Assembly (NCBI GenBank): GCA_039090855.1
Contig: CM077013.1
Coordinates: 142,187,240-142,251,239, forward strand
Length of the DNA stretch: 64,000 nt
Source: Macrothele yani
Taxonomy: Eukaryota; Arthropoda; Arachnida; Araneae; Macrothelidae
Direction: 5' to 3'
Shown here: positions 1-9,801 of the stretch, piece by piece
Position numbering within the stretch: position 1 is the stretch's first letter
Layout of the letters: each line of letters opens with the position of its first letter
Notes under the pieces: model-generated
Database searches by the model: none
What the model saw: only the letters and a program-made list of their open reading frames with translations
Told to the model about the DNA's origin: nothing
Translations under genes and position numbers: made by a program

Positions 1-537
1 TACAAAGTCTCTTTTGCATTATTACTGAAAAAATAAATGAGGAACACGATCTGAAAAATATTAAAAATGTGCAACACAATCAGGTAACAAAATAAAAAAT
101 GCAGAAGCTTGTCATAAAAATTTAAAATGCAAAAAACTATGAAACTTTCTTATCTTCATGAGAACTGTGACCTTTTCCTTATTTTGAAACCTTTCCGTGA
201 CAACTGGATTTCGTTGACACCACGCTGTAGCATAAGGGGGGGGGGGCAAAAAATAACTTCCTTTTTAGTGATTAAAAAAAAACTTTTACCAGCATTAAGA
301 GATAATGTAAATGGCCTTAAAAATCGGGAGGAAACTAATTGAAAAATTGGAAAAAGGTGCACAAATTGAGAATTTTGCAATTGAACTGGGAGAGTTGGCA
401 GCTATGAAAATATCTACAAATATTCTTAAATTTTTACCAAACAAACTTTGTTCTTGAAGTCTCACAAAAGCAATTAATTGGAGATCAGTTTTTCAACAGA
501 AATCAAACAGTAAATCAATAAACTGAAGCAAACTTAC
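1..537 (-). other. Wnk: WNK intron downstream of the 538-766 exon (partial)
   Basis: This is AT-rich sequence that follows the splice donor of the 538-766 exon on the minus strand, so it is intron. It has a nine-base G run near 238-246. The short ORFs on both strands resemble no family I recognise. The next WNK exon, which should continue the autoregulatory domain, is not visible here. Confidence 0.6.
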
Positions 538-766
538 CATGGCCTGGGCAACTTCATCTGCATTATCACTATCAATGTCAAATTCAAATTGTATCGCTTC
601 ATTTTCTTTATGCTTGTCTTTCCTCTTTTTCGGATCAAGCACTCGTAGTCGCAGTTCAACTTTGGTACTGCTGCTTGATATGCTCTCTTCCCGATTCACA
701 AGCTCCACTTTAATCCCCACATCTTCTTGAAAAAACTCTAACTGAAGCATATCTTTAATGGTAGGC
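538..766 (-). CDS. Wnk: WNK kinase exon: end of kinase domain and start of OSR1-C-like autoregulatory domain
   Basis: This exon encodes the last kinase-domain residues (TIKDMLQLEFFQEDVG) and then the first strands of the WNK autoregulatory, OSR1-C-like domain (KVELRLRVLDPKKR, then KENEAIQFEFDIDSD and VAQAM). Family members end the kinase fold with a similar FFQE segment before an RVEL-type strand. The acceptor AG is at 768-767 and the donor is GTAAGT from 537. The 229-bp exon starts with one base that completes an Arg codon from the 17193-17281 exon and ends on a codon boundary. In other WNKs this autoregulatory domain binds and restrains the kinase and contacts RFxV ligands. No frameshift or stop is present. 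The exon lies 16.4 kb from the previous one. Confidence 0.93.
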
Positions 767-886
767 CTACAAGTACCAAATAAATACTAATTAAAATGAA
801 AAGATGGCACGCAAATGCAAACAAATATGGGAACATATAAATCTTTTCATATACTATGTTAATGGCAACTGATTTTTGTTGTACTA

Positions 887-888
<2 letters not shown>

Positions 889-929
<41 letters not shown>
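889..929. repeat. (CA)n microsatellite
   Basis: About 20 uninterrupted CA units. The 738-1106 minus-strand ORF with a run of alternating Val-Cys is only a reading of this repeat. Confidence 0.97.
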
Positions 930-931
<2 letters not shown>

Positions 932-1265
932 GCTTAAAAACTGGTAATACAGTGCAGGAAGTGTAATGCACCAACAGTATCTGGATATATTTTAGGATTG
1001 TTGGTAATTGTGCCACGCAAAGTGTTACAAATGAAACTACAGATATATGCAGGGCTGTAGCTACAGAAAGGTGGTAGGTGCCCCAGAATGGCCATACCAG
1101 GAGCATAAGAAATGTAAATACACATTGTGTTAATAAATTTACTGAAAATTACAATTGAAAAAAAGAAAAAAAAAGAAAAAAGAAAGAAAGCTTCAGTATT
1201 TTCTTTTTTAATTAGCCATTGGAGTTTCTTGATTTCAAAGACTACTGTCTTGTGACGATTTATAT

Positions 1266-4200
1266 ATGCGTAACATCACAGCCTCTCCTTGACAAATGTC
1301 AACCCCGCCTTCTCGTGGTACAGCCTGTTCCCACTAAAGGGGCTCTGACGACCGCCAATAGCGGTATAACTATACCATCGGGATTAGAGGAAATGCTATC
1401 CCACACTCACCAACCCGCTTGGCCAGCGTGGTGAGTTATGGCCAAACCCCTCCAAAATGACTCCACAACTTAAATCTTGGCCCTCAGTCTCCGGCAGCTG
1501 GAATGTACCTGGCCAAGGCAGCGGCCAGTGCGACATGAAGGCAGAGGGTGCTAAGAGTCCCCGGAGGACTGGACTAGGCTGCCATCTGATGCTGACCTTG
1601 GCTACGTACAACGGACGCTCCCTATCTTCTGATTCAAGGCTTCTTGAATTGGAAGAGGAACTACAAAGGATCAAGTGGGACATCGTCGGGCTAAGTGAGG
1701 TAAGAAGAAAAGGAGAAGATCTCATTGAACTGAAAAGTGGACATCTCTTCTACTATCGTGGGACAGATACTGGCAGAACTAGTGGTGTTGGATTTATAAT
1801 AAACAAGAAACTGAAGGATAAAGTTGTAGAAGTTGAAAGTTTCTCTGACAGAGCTGCACGACTCGTTATCCAACTCTCGAGAAGATACCAGGCTCAGATT
1901 ATTCAAACTTATGCACCCACCACAAGTCATGCTGAAGAAGAAATTGAAGAATTTTATGAGGAAATTCGTGATCTAAATAATAAAGGTAAGCAGCACTTGA
2001 AGATAATTATGGGAGATTTCAATGCAAAAATAGGGCAACGGCAACAGAATGAAACTTCAGTAGGTAAATTCGGTCACGGCAACAGAAACCAGCGTGGAAA
2101 TACTCTCATACAGTTTGCAGAGGCAGAAGGGTTTTTCATCTTGAACTCCTTTTTCAAGAAAAAGCCACACAGGAAATGGACATGGAGACATCCAAATGGG
2201 ACGACAAGTGAAATTGATTTTATTATGTGTAACAAAAAATTTGTCATAGAAGACTGCAGTGTGCTAAACAAGTTCAACACAGGCAGTGACCATAGATTGG
2301 TGAGATGTAAGATGCACCTCAACACTAAACTCGAACGTAGCAAGCTCATAAGACAAACAAAATGTATTGACATAACCAACCTTAAAAAACACCATAATAC
2401 CTTCAAATTGGAACTGAAGAACAGATTCTCTGCTTTAGAAGGCCTCACATCGGAAGAAGTGGATATTTCTGAAGTTAACAGAAAAGTAACCAAAGCTCTT
2501 ATGGAAACAGCAACAAAATTAGCTGGGTCTAAGAACAAATTGCATGTGAACAAATTATCAGGAAAAACCAAAATGTTGATGCAAAAAAGAAGAGTGATGA
2601 GGACAACTAAAGAAGATGTGACTTCCAAAGTGGAATATATAGAGCTATGCAAGACAGTACGAAAAAGTATCACTGAAGACGTAAGGAAATTCAACTGTGA
2701 ACTAGTAAGGAAAGCAATTGAAAACAACCAAAGCCTAAAGATAGCAAAGGGACATCTCAGTAAGGGAAAAAAACAGATTATGGCACTGAGAAAAGAAGAT
2801 GGTTCTGTAACAAGAAATAGAGGCGAAATTTTGACAAGAGTGAAAGATTTCTACTCCAAATTATATGAAAGGGATGATACATGTACTCCAGACATCATGA
2901 AAGGTACCAGTACCAGAGTTCTTCCAGTCCTTCCAGCAGAAGTTGCACTTGCAGTCAAGAACATGAAGCAGGGAAAAGCTCCAGGAGAAGATGGAATTAC
3001 TGTAGACATCATACAAGAAGCAAGTGGAGAAATCGAAACAGTACTCGCCCAAATTTTCACTCGATGCCTTAATGAAGGGAAAATTCCTGAGGATTGGAAC
3101 AACGCTACAATGATCTTGCTACATAAAAAAGGTGACATTGAGGATCTCAGGAACTACAGACCTATCAGCCTCCTATCAGTGGTTTATAAAATCTTCACTA
3201 AAGTTCTTTCACACCGCTTGAAGGTGACACTGGACATGGCTCAACCGAGAGAACAAGCTGGATTCAGGAGTGGCTACAGCACAATAGATCGTATCCACGT
3301 ACTGAGAGAACTAATTGAAAGAGCGAGGGAATATGAGCTTCCATTGTGCATGGCTTTTATCGATTATGAAAAAGCCTTTGATTCGGTGAAACCATCAGCA
3401 GTTGCAATGGCTCTGAAATCCTGCGGTATTGAAGATGCATACATTAATATTATTAATAACATCTATGAAAATGCAAAGATTCGGCTGTTTGAAAATACAA
3501 CACACATAAAAACTGGAAAAGGAGTGAGACAAGGTGACACCATATCTCCGAAGCTCTTTAATGCCACATTGGAAAATGTCTTTCAATCACTGAACTGGGA
3601 AAACAAAGGGATAAAGATTAATGGAGATTATCTAACCCACCTTCGTTTTGCTGATGACATAGTCATTTTTGCAACTACCCCATCAGAGCTACAGAGTATG
3701 ATGCAGGAACTTGCTGACAAGAGTAAAGAAGTGGGATTAAAAATGAACTTTCAGAAGACAAAAGTGATGTACAATGCTTTTACAAGAAATGAAGATTTAT
3801 CGATTGATGGAGAAAAGCTGGAGATAACAGACACGTACGTTTATCTTGGACAGCAGATATCAAGTGAGGGTCACATTGGTGAAGAAATTAATCGGCGTGC
3901 AAAACTTGCCTGGAGAGCTTTTGGAAGAAACAGCATAATTTTCAAGAGCAATATGCCATTATGTCTTAAAAGAAAAGTGTTTGATCAATGCATCCTTCCA
4001 GTGCTTACGTATGGTGCAGAGACGTGGGCCTTAGCTAAAAGAGACATACAAAGGCTGCAGACAACTCAAAGTAACATGGAGAGGTGCATGCTTGGTGTAA
4101 CCAGGAGAGATAAGAAGAGGAACACGTGGATCCGAAAAATGACAAGAGTGGAAGACATCATGATCAGAGTTAAATCCCTGAAATGGCAATGGGCTGGACA

Positions 4201-4414
4201 TACTGCCAGAAGAACAGACCATCGATGGACAGCCGAAATTTTAGATTGGATTCCAAAGGACAGGAAAAGACCCAGAAGAAGACCACATGGAAGATGGGTG
4301 GATGAAATTCGAAAGTATGCAGGAGTGACATGGAGGAGACTGGCACAAGACAGACCGTTGTGGAGGAAACTTGGGGAGACCTTCATCCAGCAGTGGATTG
4401 ATAATGGTTGATGA

Positions 4415-4419
<5 letters not shown>
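1266..4419 (+). mobile_element. RTE-clade retrotransposon copy A, near full length, intact ORF
   Basis: This is a non-LTR element of RTE type (apurinic-like endonuclease plus reverse transcriptase, one ORF, short GAT-repeat 3' tail). It has about 190 bp of 5' leader, the intact ORF 1457-4411, and a tail of GATGAT running into an (AT)n tract. Compared with copies D, E and F it lacks the first 20 or so bases (the G-rich 5' terminus), so it starts inside the leader at about 1266. Its flanks are TA-rich (TTTATATA before, ATATAT after), like the other copies. The leader keeps the conserved small palindrome GGTATAACTATACC. The endonuclease is of the kind domesticated in ruminant CFDP2, so automated annotation may name such copies craniofacial-development-protein-like. 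Confidence 0.95.
1457..4411 (+). CDS. RTE endonuclease/reverse transcriptase polyprotein, 984 aa, uninterrupted
   Basis: The protein nicks target DNA and reverse-transcribes the element RNA by target-primed reverse transcription. In order: endonuclease/exonuclease/phosphatase domain (about residues 46-280) with LATYNGRSL, VGLSEVRRKG (metal-binding Glu), IIMGDFNAKIG at about 182 and GSDHRLV at about 275; a linker; reverse transcriptase (about 490-780) with NYRPISLLSVVYKIF, FIDYEKAFDSV (catalytic Asp) at about 633, RQGDTISPKLF at about 690 and FADDIVIF (catalytic Asp pair) at about 730; then a Cys/Lys/Arg-rich C-terminal region of about 200 residues ending in [13 protein letters not shown]. All catalytic motifs are intact and the length is typical of RTE ORFs. 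The first in-frame Met after the leader is used as start. A two-residue deletion (Ser-Ala) near residue 674 is shared with copy B. This is the only uninterrupted RTE ORF in the window. Confidence 0.95.
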   Translation: MTPQLKSWPSVSGSWNVPGQGSGQCDMKAEGAKSPRRTGLGCHLMLTLATYNGRSLSSDSRLLELEEELQRIKWDIVGLSEVRRKGEDLIELKSGHLFYYRGTDTGRTSGVGFIINKKLKDKVVEVESFSDRAARLVIQLSRRYQAQIIQTYAPTTSHAEEEIEEFYEEIRDLNNKGKQHLKIIMGDFNAKIGQRQQNETSVGKFGHGNRNQRGNTLIQFAEAEGFFILNSFFKKKPHRKWTWRHPNGTTSEIDFIMCNKKFVIEDCSVLNKFNTGSDHRLVRCKMHLNTKLERSKLIRQTKCIDITNLKKHHNTFKLELKNRFSALEGLTSEEVDISEVNRKVTKALMETATKLAGSKNKLHVNKLSGKTKMLMQKRRVMRTTKEDVTSKVEYIELCKTVRKSITEDVRKFNCELVRKAIENNQSLKIAKGHLSKGKKQIMALRKEDGSVTRNRGEILTRVKDFYSKLYERDDTCTPDIMKGTSTRVLPVLPAEVALAVKNMKQGKAPGEDGITVDIIQEASGEIETVLAQIFTRCLNEGKIPEDWNNATMILLHKKGDIEDLRNYRPISLLSVVYKIFTKVLSHRLKVTLDMAQPREQAGFRSGYSTIDRIHVLRELIERAREYELPLCMAFIDYEKAFDSVKPSAVAMALKSCGIEDAYINIINNIYENAKIRLFENTTHIKTGKGVRQGDTISPKLFNATLENVFQSLNWENKGIKINGDYLTHLRFADDIVIFATTPSELQSMMQELADKSKEVGLKMNFQKTKVMYNAFTRNEDLSIDGEKLEITDTYVYLGQQISSEGHIGEEINRRAKLAWRAFGRNSIIFKSNMPLCLKRKVFDQCILPVLTYGAETWALAKRDIQRLQTTQSNMERCMLGVTRRDKKRNTWIRKMTRVEDIMIRVKSLKWQWAGHTARRTDHRWTAEILDWIPKDRKRPRRRPHGRWVDEIRKYAGVTWRRLAQDRPLWRKLGETFIQQWIDNG

Positions 4420-4460
<41 letters not shown>
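4418..4460. repeat. (AT)n microsatellite between RTE copies A and B
   Basis: About 21 AT units followed by a short GT run. It joins the 3' tail of copy A to the truncated start of copy B. Confidence 0.95.
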
Positions 4461-4468
<8 letters not shown>

Positions 4469-5500
4469 TACAATGGCTCTGAAATCCTGCGGTATTGAAG
4501 ATGCATACATTAATATTATTAATAACATCTATGAAAATGCAAATATTCGGCTGTTTGAAAATACAACACACATAAAAATTGGAAAGGGAGTGAGACAAGG
4601 TGACACCATATCTCCGAAGCTCTTTAACGCCACATTGGCAAATGTCTTTCAGTCGCTGAACTGGGAAAACAAGGGGATAAAGATTAATGGAGATTATCTA
4701 GCCCACCTTTGTTTTGCTGATGACAGTCATTTTTGCAACTACCCCATCAAAGCTGCAGAGTATGATGCAGGAACTTGCTGACAAGAGTAAAGAAGTGGGA
4801 TTAAAAATGAACTTTCAGAAGACAAAAGTGATGTACAATGCTTTTAAAAGAAATGAAGATTTATCGATTGATGGAGAAAAGCTGGAGATAACAGACACGT
4901 ACGTTTATCTTGGACAGCAGATATCAAGTGAGGGTCACGTTGATGAAGAAATTAATCGGCGTACTAAACTTGCCTGGAGAGCTTTTGGAAGAAACAGCAT
5001 AATTTTCAAGAGCAATATGCCATTATGTCTTAAAAGAGAAGTGTTTGATCAATACATCCTTCCAGTGCTTACGTATGGTGCAGAGACGTGGACCTTAGCT
5101 AAAAGAGACATACAAAGGCTGCAGACAACTCAAAGTAACATGGAGAGGTGCATGCTTGGTGTAACCAGGAGAGATAAGAAGAGGAACACGTGGATCCGAA
5201 AAATGACACGAGTGGAAGACATCATGATCAGAGTTAAATCCCTGAAATGGCAATGGGCTGGACATACTGCCAGAAGAACAGACCATCGATGGACAGCCGA
5301 AATTTTAGATTGGATTCCAAGGGACAGGAAAAGACCCAGAAGAAGACCACATGGGAGATGGGTGGATGAAATTCGAAAGTATGCGGGAGTGACATGGAGG
5401 AGACTGGCACAAGACAGACCGTTGTGGAGGAAACTTGGGGAGACCTTCGTCTAGCAGTGGATTGATAATGGTTGACAATGATGATGATGATGATGATATA
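4469..5500 (+). mobile_element. RTE copy B, 5'-truncated, frameshifted
   Basis: This copy starts in the middle of the reverse transcriptase at the equivalent of position 3404 of copy A and runs to the C-terminus and a (GAT)n tail ending in GATGATATA. It shares with copy A the loss of the Ser-Ala pair after NIYENA, so the two belong to the same sublineage. A one-base loss in the FADD region (around 4725) shifts the frame. A premature TAG replaces the Gln codon near the C-terminus (5452-5454). It cannot encode a functional enzyme. Confidence 0.93.
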
Positions 5501-8199
5501 AAATCATGCTGTTTCTTCCAAAAGCTCTCCAGGCAAGTTTTGTACGCCAATTAATTTCTTCATCAATGTGACCCTCACTTGATATCTGCTGTCCAAGATA
5601 AACGTACGTGTCTGTTATCTCCAGCTTTTGTCCATCAATCGATAAATCTTCATTTCTTGTAAAAGCATTGTACATCACTTTTGTCTTCTGAAAGTTCATT
5701 TTTAATCCCACTTCTTTACTCTTGTCAGCAAGTTCCTGCATCATACTCTGTAGCTCTGATGGGGTAGTTGCAAAAATGACTATGTCATCAGCAAAACGAA
5801 GGTGGGTTAGATAATCTCCATTAATCTTTATCCCTTTGTTTTCCCAGTTCAGTGATTGAAAGACATTTTCCAATGTGGCATTAAAGAGCTTCGGAGATAT
5901 GGTGTCACCTTGTCTCACTCTTTTTCCAATTTTTATGTGTGTTGTATTTTCAAACAGCCGAATCTTTGCACTTGCATTTTCATAGATGTTATTAATAATA
6001 TTAATGTATGCATCTTCAATACCGCAGGATTTCAGAGCCATTGCAACTGCTGATGGTTTCACCGAATCAAAGGCTTTTTCATAATCGATAAAAGCCATGC
6101 ACAATGAAAGTTCATATTCCCTCGCTCTTTCAATTAGTTCTCTCAGTACGTGGGTGTGATCTATTGTGCTGTAGCCACTCCTGAATCCAGCTTGTTCTCT
6201 CGGTTGAGCCATGTCCAGTGTCACCTTCAAGCGGTGTGCAAGAACTTTAGTGAAGATTTTATAAACCACTGATAGGAGGCTGATAGGTCTGTAGTTCCTG
6301 AGATCCTCAATGTCACCTTTTTTATGCAGCAAGATCATTGTAGCGTTGTTCCAATCCTCAGGAATTTTCCCTTCATTAAGGCATCGAGTGAAAATTTGGG
6401 CGAGTACTGTTTCGATTTCTCCACTTGCTTCTTGTATGATGTCTACAGTAATTCCATCTTCTCCTGGAGCTTTTCCCCGCTTCATGTTCTTGATTGCATG
6501 TGCAACTTCTGCTGGAAGGACTGGAAGAACTCTGGTACTGGTACCTTTCTTGATGTCTGGAGTACATGTATCATCCCTTTCATATAATTTGGAGTAGAAA
6601 TCTTTCACTCTTGTCAAAATTTCGCCTCTATTTCTTGTTACAGAACCATCTTCTTTTCTCAGTGCCATAATCTGTTTTTTTCCCTTACTGAGATGTCCCT
6701 TTGCTATCTTTAGGCTTTGGTTGTTTTCAATTGCTTTCCTTACTAGTTCACAGTTGAATTTCCTTACGCCTTCAGTGATACTTTTTCGTACTGTCTTCCA
6801 TAGCTCTATATATTCCACTTTGGAAGTCACATCTTTTTAGTTGTCCTCATCACTCTTCTTTTTTGCATCAACATTTTGGTTTTTCCTGATAATTTGTTCA
6901 CATGCAATTTGTTCTTAGACCCAGCTAATTTTGTTGCTGTTTCCATAAGAGCTTTGGTTACTTTTCTGTTAACTTCAGAAATATCCACTTCTTCCGATGT
7001 GAGGCCTTCTAAAGCAGAGAACCTGTTCTTCAGTTCCAATCTGAAGGTATTATGGTGTTTTTTAAGGTTGGTTATGTCAATACATTTTGTTTGTCTTATG
7101 AGCTTGCTACGTTCGAGTTTAGTGTTGAGGTGCATCTTACATCTCACCAATCTATGGTCACTGCCTGTGTTGAACTTGTTTAGCACACTGCAGTCTTCTA
7201 TGACAAATTTTTTGTTACACATAATAAAATCAATTTCACTTGTCGTCCCATTTGGATGTCTCCATGTCCATTTCCTGTGTGGCTTTTTCTTGAAAAAGGA
7301 GTTCAAGATGAAAAACCCTTCTGCCTCTGCAAACTCTACGAGAGTATTTCCACGCTGGTTTCTGTTGCCGTGACCGAATTTACCTACTGAAGTTTCATTC
7401 TGTTGCCGTTGCCCTATTTTTGCATTGAAATCTCCCATAATTATCTTCAAGTGCTGCTTACCTTTATTATTTAGATCACTAATTTCCTCATAAAATTCTT
7501 CAATTTCTTCTTCAGCATGACTTGTGGTGGGTGCATAAGTTTGAATAATCTGAGTCTGGTATCTTCTCGAGAGTTGGATAACGAGTCGTGCAGCTCTGTC
7601 AGAGGAACTTTCAACTTCTACAACTTTATCCTTCAGTTTCTTGTTTATTATAAATCCAACACCACTAGTTCTGCCAGTATCTGTCCCACGATAGTAGAAG
7701 AGATGTCCACTTTTCAGTTCAATGAGATCTTCTCCTTTTCTCCTTACCTCACTTAGCCCGACGATGTCCCACTTGATCCTTTGTAGTTCCTCTTCCAATT
7801 CAAGAAGCCTTGAATCAGAAGATAGGGAGCGTCCATTATATGTAGCCAAGGTCAGCATCAGATGGCAGCCTAGTCCGGTCCTTCGGGGATTCTTAGCACT
7901 CTCTGCCTTCATGTCGCACTGGCCGCTGCCTTGGCCAGGTACATTTCAGCTGCCGGAGACTGAGGGCCAAGATTTAAGTTGTGGAGTCATTTTGGAGGGG
8001 TTTGGCCATAACTCACCACGCTGGCCAAGCGGGTTGGTGAGTGTGGGATAGCATTTCCTCTAATCCCGATGGTATAGTTATACCGCTATTGGCGGTCGTC
8101 AGAGCCCCTTTAGTGGGAACAGGATGTACCACGAGAAGGCGGGGTTGACATTTGTTAAGGAGAGGCTGTGATGTTACGCATCACCTGACCTTACATCCC
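5501..8199 (-). mobile_element. RTE copy C, 3'-truncated, one frameshift
   Basis: Read on the minus strand from its 5' end at 8199, this copy has the complete leader, the endonuclease ORF (7912-6827) and the reverse transcriptase ORF (6830-5451). A frameshift at about 6835 separates them, where a stop follows the MRTTKKM segment. The FADD and SDH motifs are present. It stops at the equivalent of copy A position 3940 and lacks the C-terminal 160 residues and tail. It is flanked by GATGATGATATA on both sides (5489-5500 and 8200-8211), so it appears to have inserted into the GAT tail of copy B. Confidence 0.92.
8105..8199 (-). ncRNA. Putative HDV-like self-cleaving ribozyme at RTE copy C 5' end
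   Basis: The first 95 nt of the element fit the HDV-like double pseudoknot: P1 GGGATGT pairs with ACATCCT (one G-U pair), P2 CCCC with GGGG, P3 GCC with GGT around loop TTCTCGT, and CTAAA at the J4/2 position. HDV-like ribozymes at the 5' end are known for R2 and RTE-type retrotransposons. The P1 partner here is ACATCCT, whereas D, E and F have GCATCCT; both still pair. The fold was made by hand and has not been tested. Confidence 0.55.
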
Positions 8200-8211
8200 G
8201 ATGATGATATA

Positions 8212-8275
8212 TATTAAAATAATACAACGTAGTTTCGCTGGGTATTGACCTAGTTTCATCAGGACGAATGGCACG
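8212..8275 (-). ncRNA. Hammerhead-ribozyme-like motif of the Penelope-like element
   Basis: On the minus strand, CTGATGA (8262-8256) is followed by a possible stem II, CTAGGT with ACCCAG around loop CAAT (one mismatch), then GAAAC (8236-8232). A UAC/GUA mini-stem follows in the stem III position. Penelope-like elements are known to carry hammerhead motifs with very short stem III. Two unpaired As before stem II and the mismatch make activity uncertain. Confidence 0.45.
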
Positions 8276-8299
8276 TAAATATTCAAATTGTATATGACA

Positions 8300-8805
8300 T
8301 CATAAATGGTGTTTACAGTCACATGTTTTGGTTAGATGCTTCCATGCACTTGATAGAAATGGTGTGGATGCCATGTCATTAACAAGCTGCGAAGACTTCT
8401 GATATAAACGGAAAGCTTCCAAAATATCAAGTTTGGTGGTTGAATCTGGCTTGTCAATAAGTTTTGCTTCTTCAAAGAGAAATTTTTGGTCCTTTTCGTA
8501 ACAGTGTTTAGCTATCGATGATTTCTTTAGGTCACAGTTACGAAAGTAGGTCTTGTGCTCCTTCAATCGAAAATGCAAGGCTCTACGGGTCTGTCCTATA
8601 TACGAAGCGCCGCGTTCACATGGAATTTGATAAATTCCCCGCAAGTTTTGTCTTCAACATAGTCCTTTGATCCTAAAAATCTTATTTTGTTTATGGGTTT
8701 AAAAATCACCTTAAAATTAAAGGTTTTGTGAATTTTTGAAATTTTGAAGGCAACGCCACGGGAAAATGGAATAATGGCAAAATTCTCTCGCAATGGACGC
8801 ATCAC
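8300..8805 (-). pseudogene. Penelope-like RT C-terminus / GIY-YIG endonuclease, frameshifted
   Basis: The GIY-YIG nuclease would nick DNA during retroelement insertion. Two overlapping frames cover it: 8805-8596 with the KVIFKPINKIR linker, and 8644-8300 with IYQIPCERGASYIGQT, LHFRLKEHKTYF and a long charged tail ending CDCKHHL. A frameshift lies at about 8640, just before the GIY motif. The reverse transcriptase palm motifs are absent because the element is 5'-truncated. The CxC pair in the GIY loop is typical of Penelope-like endonucleases. Confidence 0.85.
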
Positions 8806-9046
8806 AGGAGTTAACGTGGAGATAGGCTTCGGTTTCCGAAATTTTGTTAGAACCTTGTCTATAACGGAAGGGTTGTATTCTCACTGTACTGCAACACATT
8901 TAAGGAAATAAAGTTATTTTTACAAACTGTCTTTATCTGAACATATATGTATCGCGCGATATACACCACTGTAAAAGGCGCTGAGTTTTTGTTGAAGCCT
9001 CTCGCTGTTTTATCACCTCCACATGCCAAGTCCAATCACCCTTGGC

Positions 9047-9801
9047 AACAAAAACTCAGCGCCTTTTACAGTTGCGTATATCGCGTGATACATGTATGTT
9101 CAGATAAAGACAGTTTGGAAAAAAAAAGAACTTTATTTCCTTAAACGTGTTGCAGTACAGCGAGGATACAACCCTTCAGTTATAGACAAGGCTCTAACAA
9201 AATTTCGGAAACCGAAGCTTATCTCCACGTTAACTCCTGTGTTGTGTCCATTGTGGGAGAATTTTGCCATTATTCCATTTTCCCATGACAAAAAAATGTT
9301 AAAATTTCTCAAAACCTTTCATTTTAAGGTGATTTTTAAACCCATAAACAAAATGAGATTTTTAGGATCAAAGGACTATGTTGAAGACAAAAACTCGTGG
9401 GGAATTTATCGAATTCCATGTGAATGTGGTGCTTCATATATAGGACAGACCCGTAGAGCCTTGCATTTTCGATTGAAGGTGCACAAGACCTACATTCGAA
9501 ACTGTGACCTAAAGAAATCATCGATGGCTAAACACTTATGAAAAGGACCATAAATTTCTCTTTGAAGAAGCAAAACTAATTGACAAGCCAGATTCAACCA
9601 CCAAACTTGATATTTTGGAAGCTTTCCATATATATCAAAAGTTTTCGCAAATTGTTAATGACATGGCATCCACACCATTTCTATCAAGTGCGTGGAAGCA
9701 TCTAACCAAAACACGTGACTGTAAACACCATTTATGATGTCATATGCAATTTGAATAATATTTACGTGCCATTTGTCCTGATTTTATTATTTTAATATAT
9801 A
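9047..9801 (+). mobile_element. Penelope-like element fragment, right arm of inverted pair
   Basis: This is a plus-strand copy of the same fragment as 8212-8994. Its ORF 9092-9541 contains VIFKPINKMRFLGSKDYVED and IYRIPCECGASYIGQT. A shift at about 9538 disrupts KHCYEK, and the remaining tail is readable to a stop at 9737. The hammerhead core is missing: the copy jumps from CCTGAT straight to TTTATTATTTT at about 9781, a clean loss of about 35 bp compared with the left arm. It ends at TTTAATATATA, next to a 13-bp direct repeat (9802-9814) also found at 1213-1225. Confidence 0.85.

Larger units (their letters stand above)
8212..8994 (-). mobile_element. Penelope-like element fragment (GIY-YIG), left arm of inverted pair
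   Basis: This is a fragment of a Penelope-like retroelement: the last part of the reverse transcriptase/linker and the C-terminal GIY-YIG endonuclease. Minus-strand reading frames give FKVIFKPINKIRFLGSKDY (8596-8805) and, after a frameshift, a GIY-YIG core with GIYQIPCERGASYIGQTRRA (8300-8644). The 3' end carries a hammerhead-like core at 8232-8262. The segment is an inverted copy of 9047-9801 with a 52-bp spacer. Confidence 0.85.

Noticed and set aside
738..1106. ORFs with long Val-Cys or Tyr-Ile runs (for example 738-1106, 4371-4528, 12326-12568, 35498-35859)
   Set aside because: They are translations of CA, TA and TG microsatellites.
1457..4411. Host craniofacial development protein gene
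   Set aside because: The endonuclease plus reverse transcriptase layout, multiple copies, GAT tails and target duplications show an RTE retrotransposon; the host-gene name only reflects a domesticated RTE endonuclease in ruminants.
4469..8199. Twin-priming inversion joining RTE copies B and C
   Set aside because: The inverted segment lies after, not before, the tailed 3' segment, the two pieces overlap in the element, and copy C has its own flanking duplication of the GAT tail.
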